Shown here piece after piece: positions 1-10,343 of a stretch of 19,743 bases of DNA. The translations under genes and the position numbers were made by a program. Origin of the DNA: Terana coerulea (lineage: Eukaryota > Basidiomycota > Agaricomycetes > Polyporales > Phanerochaetaceae). Position 1 is the stretch's first letter. Each line of letters opens with the position of its first letter. The notes under the pieces are model-generated. The model saw only the letters and a program-made list of their open reading frames with translations, had not been told where the DNA came from and did no database searches. The stretch lies in assembly GCA_024811115.1 (NCBI GenBank), contig JAKOGH010000203.1:1-19743 (forward strand), in the 5' to 3' direction.

Positions 1-970
1 CGGCACGTATTTCACTGCATGTTTCGTCAGCCCGTGTGTTGGAATATTATGCAGAGCACTTACAGACGGGGAAGATATCAACAAGGTACGAGCCCGGCAC
101 AACCGTGGCCTTGACACATTCCACTGCTTTTTCGGCAGTCTTTACCAAGGGATCGTTTTTCTCCTGGATCTCGATACCATATGCAGTATATATGATCTCC
201 GCATTTATAATCCTGCGGTAACTATAAACCAGTACCATCAAAGTAGGGGCAAATGGAACGCTTACGTTTGAATATGCTTCTCAAAATTCTCTGGGCTTTC
301 TAGGAGTAGTCGTAAAAGTTTGTGACTTTCCTTGAGCTGGACGGGCTGATACTTCTTCAAGGCCTGAGTGTTAAGCTCACGCTGGAAGGCCTTGCGTCCA
401 GCGCGCCATTCCTGGCCGTATGTCCAAAGGGCGAAACTCCAATCGAGCTTACACCTTAATCAAATTAGTCCGTTTAGTATATCTTCAAGGAACTGGGCGC
501 TGAGGCGTACAATTCTCGGAGCATCGTCATCCCCATCACTGGCCTACGTGACGAAATGTCAAGCATTGGACACGCATAAGATGCGCTGTGGTTCACGCAC
601 CTATCAGAGTAGATGGTCGACCTGTTGTCCAGAAGGTCTTTCGCCACATCGTAGCTATTCAAGATGATGATGTTGTTGCCCAATATATTGAAACGAATGA
701 TATCGGATCCTAACGTCAACAGGTCGTCAACACAAAACTTTCATAAAAGCAAGCATAGCGCGACGCACCGTAGATACTGCTCCATTGTCGATAAATCCTG
801 GCTACTGGCTCATCCGGGAGCTTGACGTTTCCAATGACCGGCAAGCCTTGCGGTCCTGGAGGGTACGGGAGGCGACGTCGACTTGTGACTTGGTTTGCAA
901 GCTGGTATACAGCAAAAAGGGCCGCAATAAACAACGCAGATTCAACAAATCCCAGAGACAGCAAAGCCAT
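1..970 (-). CDS. Cytochrome P450 monooxygenase, N-terminal part (3' end outside window)
   Basis: Heme-thiolate monooxygenase, expected on the ER membrane; substrate unknown. Exons read 970-769, 709-601, 543-511, 454-266, 212-64 and 14-1, with GT-AG introns and a continuous frame (232 codons in view). The start at 970 gives a hydrophobic N-terminal anchor (about residues 3-26), then the proline-rich hinge LPYPPGPQGLPVIGN typical of microsomal P450s. Exon 4 carries the helix-C motif WRAGRK (WxxxR, which contacts a heme propionate). Exons 5-6 read IFPVLKYVP, as in fungal multi-gene P450 families. The oxygen-binding helix I, ExxR and the Cys heme loop lie beyond the left edge, so activity cannot be judged. 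No frame break is seen. The family is sure; the clan or subfamily (CYP5144/CYP620-like by impression) is a guess. Confidence 0.9.
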
Positions 971-2424
971 TGTAGATGTTGGGAGTTTGCCGGTATTTCT
1001 GATATAGTGTCAAGGGCACTGGTCAGAGAAGTTGGTGATGAGAAGCAGAACCTAGAATACCGTTGGTATTTATATGTAATGCGCTTCAGCCCCGCTACCG
1101 GTACCAACTTGACCTGAGGTGGTTCTTAGCTCGTAAGGTCGGCCAACGGGGGCGCGTGGGAGGATAGTGTGGATGAGCGCAGACAGCCAGCGTCGCGAAC
1201 CAATACAAAGCTCTGTCCCGGCGCTGAACGCTCAAGGCAAGGGCGCATGTTTGCACTTCTGAAGCTGTTTAGCCAATAGATTAGCCATGACATCGTCGAC
1301 TTCACACAGATGAGCGTTGAGCTGTGGCCTGCGAGGCGAAGAGCATTCAGCCAACATTGCACTTGGCAAGAGCTTCTCGGCCACCATATACGAGCTCTAA
1401 TCGCTCTGCTGTTTATCAATGTAGCATTGACTCTGGGCAATATTTCATGGGCGACGAACCTATGAACAGGCCGTCAGAACGGGACGCCCTAAGGTCGCCC
1501 GTGGCCGGACGCTGCTGATCATCATGTCGCAACGCGACTTGCACCGACCGAGCTCCCAGGCCTGCGACCCGTAGTTAAGCCGGTGCTAGACAGTGATCGG
1601 ACCTTGGACCGGTAGTATCTCGTCCTGAGTATTGGACCCTTGGTAGACGCGGCACAGTGGCGCGTAGATACGCGCAACAACCCGCAGCGGCACGCACCAA
1701 AACCCGCTTAAGCTATGTATAGCAAAGTCGTTATTAAGTATTAGTATCCGTGTGAAGAGGTTGTGACCATGAAACGTCTGTAAAGTTGTTTCGCCTGAAG
1801 GTCGGCGTCGTCGTTGCATTTCAACGTTCAACCTTAGGCCCGGCCGCCCCCGGGTGGAATTCAGCGTCTACTGATCAGAACGCCACAGCGCCGTTAGTTC
1901 CCAAATTGAGCAAGGTAGATTGGCCGTCCAATTCTACAAGACTGTCGTCCACCACTGGCACGGCGTGGGTGAAATGAGGACAACCTGCGCTACAGATTTG
2001 TTTGTAATCAGGGCCCTCATTCACCATGATGTGGACCACATTAAGATAACCTGCGCATCGACCTATGCATAACATTAAGTAATCAAGGAATCTGCACACT
2101 ATGGGGAGGGCAAAATGACGGTGTACTGCGCACGAATTGAACCCTGCTGAGGGTTAGAAGTAACTGAATGTAGGCAGTTGCCTAGCATTTGAGTGGAAAA
2201 TGGCGATAGCCAGATCATAATGATATTAAAAGTGAAGTAAGTGTTGAGCACTACATAAACAAGGACTATTCAGAATGAGGTAATCTATCCAAAGTGATGC
2301 AACTTGGACATTAGTTTGTGAACGTTCGGGTATCTCTACATGCGCGTATCGTCTACAATATCCTTGTCCACTCTAAAGAAATAGGTCGGCTCATTACTCT
2401 TCGCGTCGCACGGCGCACCAAGGC
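971..2424. other. Gene-poor stretch, no recognised gene
   Basis: About 1.45 kb between the P450 start and the phosphatase stop. Apart from the P450 promoter, no family is recognised on either strand. The open frames are short and do not join through plausible introns. The most protein-like is a 51-codon minus-strand frame at 1232-1387 (ATG at 1387; begins MVAEKLLPSAML), which could be a relic of a gene or transposon. The part from about 2100 to 2400 is AT-richer and has no open frame of note. No terminal repeats or flanking duplications were found by eye. Confidence 0.5.
1067..1074 (-). promoter_or_regulatory. TATA box of the P450 gene
   Basis: On the minus strand the sequence reads TATAAATA, about 97 nt upstream of the P450 start codon at 970. 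This position fits a fungal TATA element with a 5' UTR of roughly 65 nt. It is inferred from sequence and position only. Confidence 0.4.
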
Positions 2425-4325
2425 TCAGCTGTAGCACTTCTCGAAATCGCCATCGCCGCTCCTGCGGGCATAACCTTGGGATGCTACGAAGTTGTCCAAA
2501 GTGCACAAGCCGTGCTCCCGGAGGGAAAGGTTGTTGTTGCAGAACTCGAGGGGCTGCAGCTCGTCATTGACAAAGATACGGACGAAAGTGGCGGTCTCGG
2601 ACTGGCGCTCGTGCTGCCCCTCGACAGCGGCGTCGTTTGACAGGAGGTCCACGTCCCAACGAGCGCTGAGCCGTCTCCCTTCGACAGTGTCCTTCAGCTC
2701 GAGGCTTATTTCCTCGGCGGCCAGGCTCTGCGGGGCGCAGCTCAACCTCTCGACGACCATGCGCGCGCTGAACGGCACCATGTGGCTGGCGAGCCATTCC
2801 CTGTCGTCGTCCTTGGGCAGCTTGTGCGGGTTCAGGGGCTTCGATACGTTGAACAGCCCTATCGAACTGTAGACAGCTACCATGAGGTTCTCGTGCGTGA
2901 AGTCGGCGTAGATGGCACGGTCGAGAGGGAACGGTAGGGTGTAATTGTGTTGCGTGTGGTCAACGACAGGTGTGCCTGTGAGACGAGCGAGCAGTTCATT
3001 GACATAACCAACACCTTGGATGGGTCCGAGGGGTCGCCGTAACTGTCGTGGAATTAGAAGGTGCGTCTGGGTGATGATAAACGACGACTTGCCCAGTCTT
3101 GTAGAACTTCTCGACGTCACCCCAGTATTCCCATTGCTTCCAGTCGTCATGCTCAAACAGGTCGCACCACGGACTCTTCGGACTCTCCTTTTTCAAATCC
3201 ATTGGCACACCATGGATCTCCTGGCTAGCTTTGTCGATGGTCTCAAAAATGCACAAGCCGACCAGGCGATGAACGTCTTGGTCCTTCAAGTCTTTGACGC
3301 CTTTGGTCATCTTGTCCAGCTTCTTGAGGATAGGCGGCGCAAATTCGTGGAGCCACTTGTTGGTATACTTGTCTTCGGAGGGAGCATTAGGGCAGTCGTT
3401 GTTCAAGGTATCGTTGAGCTTCTCAGAGATTAGCTGGATAGGAAGTGGGGCTTGTGGTGGGAGATGGGGTTTCTTAGAGGTTTGCGAAGCGAAAGGCACA
3501 AAGCCTGAATCAAGTTCTTAGCTCTTGGCAGCCTTCAAGGAGAGAGGGAACCGTACCAAGAGACCAGTTGCCCGCGCTGTCAATGACGCGCTGCATGGCA
3601 GATGCACGCACGAATGGCGCACCAGCGGAGAGGAGGTGAGAGTATCGGTTGTACGCAAGCTCCCCAGACTCATAGGATCTATGCACTCGTTAGTAGAATG
3701 AAGCAGTGTACTTCAAGAAGAGACATACTGCTGAGCGCCGAACGCAAGGAGGCTATCCTCTCCGAGCGTGTACTCGTAGTCCTTCAGGAAAAGCAGACGA
3801 TCGTCCCGAATCTTCTTAGCACGCCGCAGCTTCTTCACGAGCTTGTAATAGTCGTCATCATCGTTTGGGTAACGGGCACCGTGTCTGTGGAGCTAATTCG
3901 TGCACAAAGGGTTCAGAACCTGACACAGTAGGTTCCGTTAAGAAACACAGAAGCCTCACGATGTTGACTTGGTCGATGACGCAGCCCTCTGGCGGGGCTT
4001 CGTACTCTCCAGCGGGGTAGTAGGGCGAATATTGGCCCCAATGTCTTTGAATCTCGACTGGTATTCCAAGCTCGGGAACCTTCGACTCTTCCGCTACATC
4101 CACGCTGACACTGCTATGTCCAGCCGTAGAGCGCATGCACGCCGGAAGCCCAACAAAGACACCGGTATTTCCAGCATACTGCGTCAGCGTGAGGAGAGCC
4201 AAGGCACCTGTGACCGCGAAGAGACCACGCTTGGCATAGTGCTTGCGTTCGCTGTGCGAGGTGCCCGGCACAGCGGGATCGACGACGGGTAGCACAGGAG
4301 CTTTCTTTTCGCCAAGTGTGTCCAT
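2425..4325 (-). CDS. Histidine acid phosphatase, phytase-like, with N-terminal membrane anchor
   Basis: Branch-2 histidine phosphatases remove phosphate from phytate or other phosphomonoesters. Exons: 4325-3960, 3892-3729, 3678-3557, 3504-3089 (or to 3093), 3042-2425. Exon 2 opens with the catalytic motif LHRHGARYP (nucleophile His, phosphate-binding Args). Further family landmarks are PFVRAS in exon 3 and GVGYVNELLARL and ADFTHEN in exon 5. The usual proton-donor pair HD is HE here. The start at 4325 (MDTLGEKK) is preferred over the in-frame ATG at 4406. It puts a hydrophobic helix (GLFAVTGALALLTL) near residues 35-50 after a basic stretch, suggesting a type II membrane or secretory anchor, not a cleaved signal. 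The exon 4/5 junction is odd: GT donor at 3088 gives an intact 561-residue frame, whereas a GCAAGT donor at 3092 restores family consensus only if one C is added at 3030-3033. Family certain; substrate inferred. Confidence 0.88.
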
Positions 4326-4816
4326 CGAGGCCCGCACGAGAGGAGGGAAGACAAGAGCAAGAGAGCAAGGTGGTGGCGCGACGCAAGTGTTGACTGTGAA
4401 TCGCACGAAACATTTATTTCCGAGTCCGCACAGCTCACGGTGATGTCACCATCCTTATCAACGCTAAAGCTTCCACAGGCGACGCAAGGTCGTGGTTACC
4501 AGGCCTACAACGAGATAACATAGGGCGGGATAGGGAGGCTTTGCAGAGAAAGAGCGAAGGACTCAATGAGAGCACTCAGCGTGAGGGCAGTAAGTGGGAG
4601 GAGCTCAAGCCAGTTTGGCAACTAACGGCAGCGTGGCGTTTTGTCAGACGACCGCTTTGATCACGCGGCTTCCTCAAGGAAGGTCTGACAGCGAGATCCA
4701 CATAACACGCCGACCCTCGTTGTTGGCAGTGTCATTTGTGCGATTACAATGGGGTTCGGTACGAGCAACAAGCGGGATGGTACCACAGACATGCACGTAC
4801 AGCACTACATCTCCCT
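4326..4816. other. Intergenic, promoter side of the phosphatase gene
   Basis: Lies between the MSS1 stop and the phosphatase start, both on the minus strand. It should hold the MSS1 3' UTR and the phosphatase promoter. An AT-rich AAATAAAT on the minus strand near 4405-4415 could be a TATA-like element. The phosphatase frame stays open upstream to an ATG at 4406, so a longer N-terminus is possible. No other feature is seen. Confidence 0.4.
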
Positions 4817-6832
4817 TCATTTCCCAATGCAAAACTCCCTAAAGATCAGGTCCAGGACGTCTTCGACGTCAATGCGGCCGGTAATCTTCCCTATAGCCTG
4901 CGCCGCATATCGAAGCTCTTCGGCGGCGAGAGCTATATCATTGGGAGGTGCGACATTCATGTCTGTTTCTCTTGTGACTCCAGACGTGAGGAACGCTTGG
5001 AGAAACCGGGACGCGCTTTCTAGTTCTGTCCTATGCCGCTCATTGATGACCAAAGGCTCGTTTTCTCCTGGCCTTAGGGCAGAGCTGTTCAGGTAATGAT
5101 ATAACCTCAGCATCCATATCGGCGTGCCACAAAGAATACGTACAACTTCTGCACCACACCCTCTAGCCCTCTGAGAAACTCTCCGGTGCCCCGGTGCGTT
5201 TTAAGACTCACTGCCCATGCGCCAATGGCACCATAGTTTTTGCATATAGTGGCAGTGATAGTTTCCACTGATATGGACGAAGAGGGGCCGTCAAAACTCT
5301 CCAGCACATCTATTGCATTCAGGAGGAAATATGTGTTCCTCTTCGGCTTGAGGATGTCGAGCAAGCTTGATATTTCCGGAGGTACAGCTGTTGCAGTCAC
5401 AGGCGCAAAATGTGTTTTCACGTATTGAGCAGAGTTCACCACGCAAATCGCAATATCTGCTTCTGCAACACTTTGAAGGCGGTTAACATAGTTCATCCAA
5501 GTATACGTAGACGCTTACGCCTGGGCCGCCCGGGCAACACCTATGCTTTCGACATGATCCTTAGTCTGCCGCATGCCAGCAGTATCGGAGACAATGACAG
5601 GCAAGCCTCCAAGATTTAGGGTCACCTGGAGAACGTCCCTTGTTGTCCCGGGTATGTCGGTCACGATGGCTGCCTCCCGTTTGGCTGCAGCATACCCTCA
5701 GACAGCGGACTGAAATATTATGACGATGGACGACGCACCAAGAAAGTTAAGTAGAGTGCTCTTTCCAACATTCGGTTCGCCAAATATTGCTACTCGTATT
5801 CCGGATCGTTGAATCTCGCCTCTTTTGTAGTCCGCGAGGAGACGAACAATATCCGCCAACGCTTACGAGCGAGATCCCTAGCTTCCCCGCCGTAATTAGC
5901 ATTGTTGACGCAGCGAGAAGGATTTATACGGCGATTGAGCACTGACCTTCATCATAGACATGCTCCTCGACTCTTCCTCGCCGAAGTCAATCACTGCTTC
6001 AACAAGACTCAGTGAACGCAGCACCGTCGCTCGCAGCGCCTCGAAACGAGTCCGGAGTAGCCCTTGTACAGCTTGCAACGCGGCCTTGCGCTGACTGTTG
6101 GTTTCGGCATTGATCAAATCATGCAGGCCTTCCACTTCTGTAAGGTCGAGCCGGCCAACATCAAAGGCACGGCGCGTGAACTCGCCAGGTTCTGCAATGC
6201 GCAGTGATGGGAAGGACGACAGAGCGGAAAGTATGGAGTCGATAATAGCCCGTCCGGAGTGAACATGTAGCTCAACAACGTCTTCTCCAGTGAATGACTT
6301 CGGTCCTGAGAACGGCGTTATGATACCGCACCCGGCGCTGACACTGGTTGAGCGGACAGACCTTTAAAGTACACCGCCAGCCCACTGTCTAACAGCTCCT
6401 TGGTCTCAGGATTTACGACGTCGCATCGGCGTATTCTCCATGGCCGTGCCGTCACGGCAGCGCTGTCCTTCTTGTCTGCTTCACTCTTTGAATCGGAAGG
6501 CGCAGACACCATAGATTGCCATACACCAAGCGCATCCGGACCTGACACCCTGATGACTGCGACTCCAGCCTTTCCGGGCGATGTGGACAGCGCATATATG
6601 GTCGTTCTCTGAGCGTCGGATCGCACGAGACCTGGGTTTATTGGAAAAAGCTGGAAGGAGGTGTAGAGGGTGGGCGAGTAACTGTCGGTTCACTATTGGA
6701 CGGTGCGCGAGACGTCTTGTGACGAGCCTTGGAAGCTAGCGGGTGTGCATGGCGGCGAGCTGCATAAATTCTCGGCAAGCTTGTAGGTCTCTGTATAATC
6801 TGCGTAATTTGAGCTGTGTATCTGGTGTGCAT
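4817..6832 (-). CDS. MSS1: Mitochondrial tRNA-modification GTPase MSS1/MnmE (frame broken near 5865)
   Basis: With its GidA/MTO1 partner, this GTPase makes the cmnm5/tau-m5 modification at the wobble uridine of mitochondrial tRNAs. Exons modelled: 6832-6694, 6631-6362, 6305-5947, 5877-5739, 5684-5519, 5470-5144, 5084-4817 (556 codons). Exon 2 has the TrmE N-domain start [21 protein letters not shown]. Exon 4 has the P-loop GEPNVGKST, exon 5 IPGTTRD and DTAGMRQT (G2, G3), exon 6 LLNAID at the NKxD position (the K is A), and exon 7 ends with the hallmark CIGK. Exon 1 is inferred: the start at 6832 gives about 46 residues rich in Arg, His and Ser with no acidic residue, a good mitochondrial presequence. 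The acceptor CTAG at 5878 keeps frame but leaves an in-frame TAA at 5865-5863. An overlapping frame reads ARDLARK, so an indel here is the alternative. Divergent from calcineurin B, 190 bp apart. Confidence 0.9.
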
Positions 6833-7022
6833 AGATGGTGGTGGATGTTGCAGCGGGAGAGAGAAGAGATCGAAGATGCCAGGATCCAGCGCCTGGATCT
6901 GCATGAGTTCAGCCTGTATTGGGGTCGACTGCCCTTTACCCTCATTCACCTTCACCATCAACTCTCAACGCTCTCTTCCCCTCACATACCTTGCTACCTG
7001 ACCCGCAGACGACTCTACAACC

Positions 7023-7914
7023 ATGGGGCAGTCACGTCAGTGCTAAGTTTACGTTGCTAATGTAGCTCCGAACTGACTGAACGCGAATGACCACAGCATC
7101 TCAGTTCATGGAGGACATGCAAAAGCGGTCCAACTGTACGTCTACCCTGCGGAGCAGCACAGTTAAATGTTTATGCTTGTAGATAGTCAATGCCAGCGAG
7201 CTGGAGAGGCTGAAGAAACGGTTCATGAAGCTCGATAGGTCCGTACAGCTTGCTCCCATCCTTTCGCGCCACAGCACACGAGGATGCTGAGACATTGTAT
7301 GAAACTACCATAGTGATGGCTCAGGGTCAATAGACCGAGAAGAGTTCTTGCAAATACCAGCGATCGCGAATAACCCTCTGGCATCGCGGTTAATCGCTAT
7401 CTTCGATGAAGAGTACGTCTTTACCAATTTATCATTCAGGAAATGCTCATATGCTTCTGTGTAGTGGTGGAGGAACTGTTGATTTCCAAGAATTCGTCGG
7501 TGGGTTGAGCGCGTTCAGCAGCAGAGGTGGACGGGAAGAGAAGCTGAGATGTGGGTTCTTTGCTTCATACTCTTCCAGCACCAGATTAATCACGCCCCTT
7601 TCAGTTGCCTTCAAGGTGTACGACATGGACCGTGACGGATTTATTTCGAACGGAGAACTGTTCTTGGTGCTGAAGATGATGGTTGGGAACAACTTGAAAG
7701 ACGGCCAGCTTCAGCAGATTGTTGACAAGACAATCATGGAGGCCGACAAGGACGGTGACGGGAAGCTGAGCTTTGAAGAGTTTGTGCAAATGGTGTCCAA
7801 CACGGTGCGTACCCTAGCTGCGTAGCGAAGACGCTTGCTGACAGAATCAACAATTGTGTGTGCCGGCGGTGACAGGACATCGTCAAGCAAATGACGCTGG
7901 AGGACTTGTTCTAG
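7023..7914 (+). CDS. CNB1: Calcineurin B, Ca2+-binding regulatory subunit of calcineurin
   Basis: Regulatory subunit of the Ca2+/calmodulin-dependent phosphatase calcineurin; binds the catalytic A subunit in the cytosol. Exons: 7023-7035, 7097-7135, 7187-7238, 7314-7412, 7465-7550, 7605-7804, 7876-7914, all GT-AG, giving 175 residues, the usual family length. The protein starts MGQSPS, an N-myristoylation signal (Gly2). Four EF-hand loops are intact: [36 protein letters not shown] and [12 protein letters not shown], followed by the conserved tail ending in MTLEDLF. The linker segment [20 protein letters not shown] is near-invariant in the family. No frame break. The tiny 13-nt first exon is easily missed by gene finders. 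The 190-bp gap to MSS1 must hold both promoters. Confidence 0.96.
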
Positions 7915-8280
7915 ACGACAACAGCCAGCCCTCTTGGTCTACCCACATACCCTAGTCCGGTCATCCTTTCTTCTGGATTGTTTCGAATACGGTGTCCCTC
8001 GTTTACCCTACTAGTCATGACGGTTCATGATCTCCATCCGCCCACACGTTTGTCGCACTGTCTACCATAGTTTCGCATCACACGTCTCAGCACCTGTTAC
8101 TCACGAATGTGTCAGTGTATTACTGTTCTATACCAGCTCGCCCAACTGCATGCTCAAATTGACCCGTTTGCTTGGGACACCGGTAGGATGGGTGAGAATG
8201 GTCCAGAGCAAATGCTGTTATTCTAGTGGACAAGTACGGTCCATATCTGGATATTATAGCTGTAGGACGACGTTGGCTGT
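7915..8280. other. Convergent 3' intergenic region
   Basis: 366 bp between the stop codons of calcineurin B (+) and ATP synthase d (-). It presumably holds both 3' UTRs and poly(A) sites. No coding sequence, repeat or RNA gene was recognised. Confidence 0.5.
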
Positions 8281-9095
8281 CTACATGAGCGAAAGATCGC
8301 CGAACTTCTCCTTGTAGCCTGCGCGTGCGTGAGGTTAGACATTGTATAAGGTAGATGAAGGCGGAGATAATGACCTGGCACGGTCCATTTGCCCTTCTTC
8401 AAACGCTCCTCGACGGCTTGAACAATGTGCGGGTGGGCCTCACCGACCTCCTCAGCCTGTTGGGGCGAAGGAGATGAGCATAGAAATTCGCTTTGAAAGG
8501 ATACTCCACATACGGAGAGCTCCTCGAAAGGCCGTGCCTCCTCGATGTTGGCGAGAGTCGCTTGGAGGTCCTTCAGCTCAACGTCGATCTGCTCGGCAGT
8601 CTTCTTAGCCTCGGAAACCTATGTTACGCCCCTTCCGATCAGTGCAAGCGCTGTTTCTCCTATTAGCGGGGACTCACAGCCTTGGACTCGAAGGTCTCGA
8701 TAGCCTTGACGTGTGCGTTGACGTCGTAGGTGACGGGCTTGAAGTCCTTCAGGAGCTTCTCGGCTTCGTCAACGACAGCCTTGTTTTTCAGCACATTGCG
8801 GTAATGGGACAAGTCGACGGTGGTGGGCTGGCCGGCGAGGGTCGTTTGTATCCGCTGCGCGTCCGCGTGGCGCTTGCGGAAGGCCTGGAGGGACGCAACA
8901 GTCTCTGGGGATTCGGACGTCTTTTGAGTACGATGTTTTCAGTGACAGTGAGTACTTCGAGATAGGTACCTTTGCCGAGACCGAGCGAGGAGTAGATGCG
9001 AGCGAAATCCTGGCAGAGATAGGTCCCTTCAGCGGTGTCTCTTGCACGCAAGATTTTGTACTTACAACCGCCTTGGCCGCTGCCTTGGAAGCCAT
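8281..9095 (-). CDS. ATP7: Mitochondrial F1Fo ATP synthase subunit d
   Basis: Peripheral-stalk subunit that links F1 to Fo in the mitochondrial inner membrane. Exons: 9095-9066, 9009-8970, 8904-8678, 8618-8514, 8456-8375, 8318-8281, total 173 residues, the normal length. The protein begins MASKAAAKAVDFARIYSSLG and runs through KETVASLQAFRKRH, DLSHYRNVLKNKAVVDEAEK, PVTYDVNAHVKAIETFE and a coiled-coil-like middle, to GKWTVPGYKEKFGDLSLM. These are all family-typical. The acceptor of intron 2 is CCCCAG at 8905; the nearer AAAAG would break the frame. There is no classical presequence, as expected for subunit d. The frame is intact. Convergent with calcineurin B. Confidence 0.95.
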
Positions 9096-9800
9096 CTATG
9101 AGCTACCGCCTAAATTTCAGTCCAATGTACTCGCAGCAGCTAATAGGGCACGACTACGCACAAAAGAATGAGGGACAGATGAGGGTAGGTTGAAGGCGTG
9201 CAGCTCACTGCCGAAAAGGGCTACCGGAAACGGCCGACCTACTCGCGCCTGCCGCTGCTCTACCGCCCGTCGAGCAGCCTACCTCTTGCAAAGCACGGAC
9301 TCGTCTAATTATTTGAACGTACTGCTATATATCAGCTGCCATATGTGAAGTTTCGTGGGTTCTACTGTTCCTGCTCAAGTTTTGGCTGAACTTGGTCTCA
9401 TACAGTACTCCTCTAGTACACATGGTAGCCGTCACAGCCAACAGCATCTCCGGAGCACACTTCCACACGCCTACACGGAACTCGGCCACGCGATCGCTCA
9501 TGAAATAGTATACAGCCACCTCGAGACCGTGAGGTGCCAGTTCCAGGCTGGTCAGCAGCTCGAGACGTTTCGCCAAGGCGAGTTGGTGTTACTCCGCTCC
9601 TGGTTTGAGACTCTTGCGCTTGTACAGTCAGAATAATAGAATTCAGTTCGCCTCCTTGAACAGCTCGCCTCCTTGAACATTTCTCTAAACAAGCTTGTAT
9701 TTTCGAGCAGGCCCTCAGGCCTCAGTACGTGAGATTGCTGTTTTCAAGCATAAGACGAACGGGCAGCGTTCCTTGAGATGTGTGTGGCGAAGAAGAGTCA
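9096..9800. other. Unresolved stretch with overlapping open frames
   Basis: Upstream of ATP7 and downstream of the orphan gene. Two overlapping open frames occur: plus strand 9355-9636 (93 codons) and minus strand 9325-9576 (83 codons). The minus frame has the more G/C-ending codons and reads protein-like (RLELLTSLELAPHGLEVAVY), but neither matches a family I recognise and neither extends cleanly by splicing. A 17-bp tandem duplication lies at 9644-9677. The ATP7 promoter must be near 9096-9300; no clear TATA was found. Confidence 0.35.
9644..9677. repeat. 17-bp tandem duplication
   Basis: The unit CAGTTCGCCTCCTTGAA (9644-9660) is followed directly by CAGCTCGCCTCCTTGAA (9661-9677). They differ at one position, a transition. 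It is likely a replication-slippage duplication in non-coding DNA. Confidence 0.85.
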
Positions 9801-10141
9801 CTAACTCGCATCTTCCTGAAGGTAAAGAAGCCTGTAAGTCCGTCTTATCCCAGCCGGGGTTTCCTTGGAATGCCTTACGCTGTCAGAAAATGGAAATGTT
9901 CGATAACACGGTTGTCGACGATCCGTGCTGTAAGTCCAGTCTTCGACGGACCATTCGTAGCACACAGTGGCCGGTGCCGGCCCTGCCCACTTGGATCTAT
10001 CTCTAACACTCCGGTACGGTCGATAATAGTGCCCAACGCAAGGTCCGAAACACGGCTCTTGTTGAATGTTTTTATTCCGCCTGTTCTGGTCTCGTCTCCA
10101 TTTGCATGTGCGTCCTCCAGTGCGGCCTGGGCAGCAGGCAT
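9801..10141 (-). CDS. Small three-exon gene of unknown function, 76 residues
   Basis: Modelled from splice signals, not from homology. Exons 10141-9991, 9927-9879 and 9831-9801 join in one frame of 77 codons. The introns are 63 and 47 nt, with donors GTGGGC and GTAAGG and the same acceptor sequence GACTTACAG. The product starts MPAAQAALEDAHANGDETR (acidic, Ala-rich), has a hydrophobic core segment VSDLALGTIIDRTGVLEID, and ends with an amphipathic helix-like stretch VIEHFHFLTALLYLQEDAS. There is no signal peptide or membrane segment. The frame is open further upstream to an ATG at 10246, so a longer N-terminus is possible. It shares a 202-bp divergent promoter region with hexokinase. I do not recognise the family; it could also be a non-coding transcript, though two clean introns in frame argue for a protein. 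Confidence 0.5.
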
Positions 10142-10260
10142 GCACGTCGGGACTCCCGGTCGACCGGCCGAGCAGGCGCAAGGAACGGCGAGCGATGGGC
10201 GACTTTGATCGGCGCGTCGCGCGTTTAAGCGGCCAGAAGCTACCACGTGACAACGATGTC

Positions 10261-10270
10261 ATAATATAGA
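10261..10270 (+). promoter_or_regulatory. TATA-like element of the hexokinase gene
   Basis: ATAATATAGA lies about 75 bp upstream of the hexokinase ATG. It is followed by a pyrimidine-rich leader (10296-10342, mostly C and T) up to the start codon, the usual look of a fungal core promoter and 5' UTR. Confidence 0.35.
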
Positions 10271-10343
10271 GGTGCACTTTCTGGGCGAACGAGCTCAACT
10301 TTCTCTCTGCACTCGAATCCTAACTCCCATCCCTCTGCCTCCG

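Noticed and set aside
1586..1831. Minus-strand open frame as a retrotransposon relic
   Set aside because: No RT, integrase or protease motif could be pointed to.
2492..2872. 126-codon plus-strand open frame, Ser/Arg-rich
   Set aside because: Antisense shadow of phosphatase exon 5; no family features.
3020..3433. 137-codon plus-strand open frame
   Set aside because: It lies antisense to phosphatase exon 4, whose protein reading is clearly conserved.
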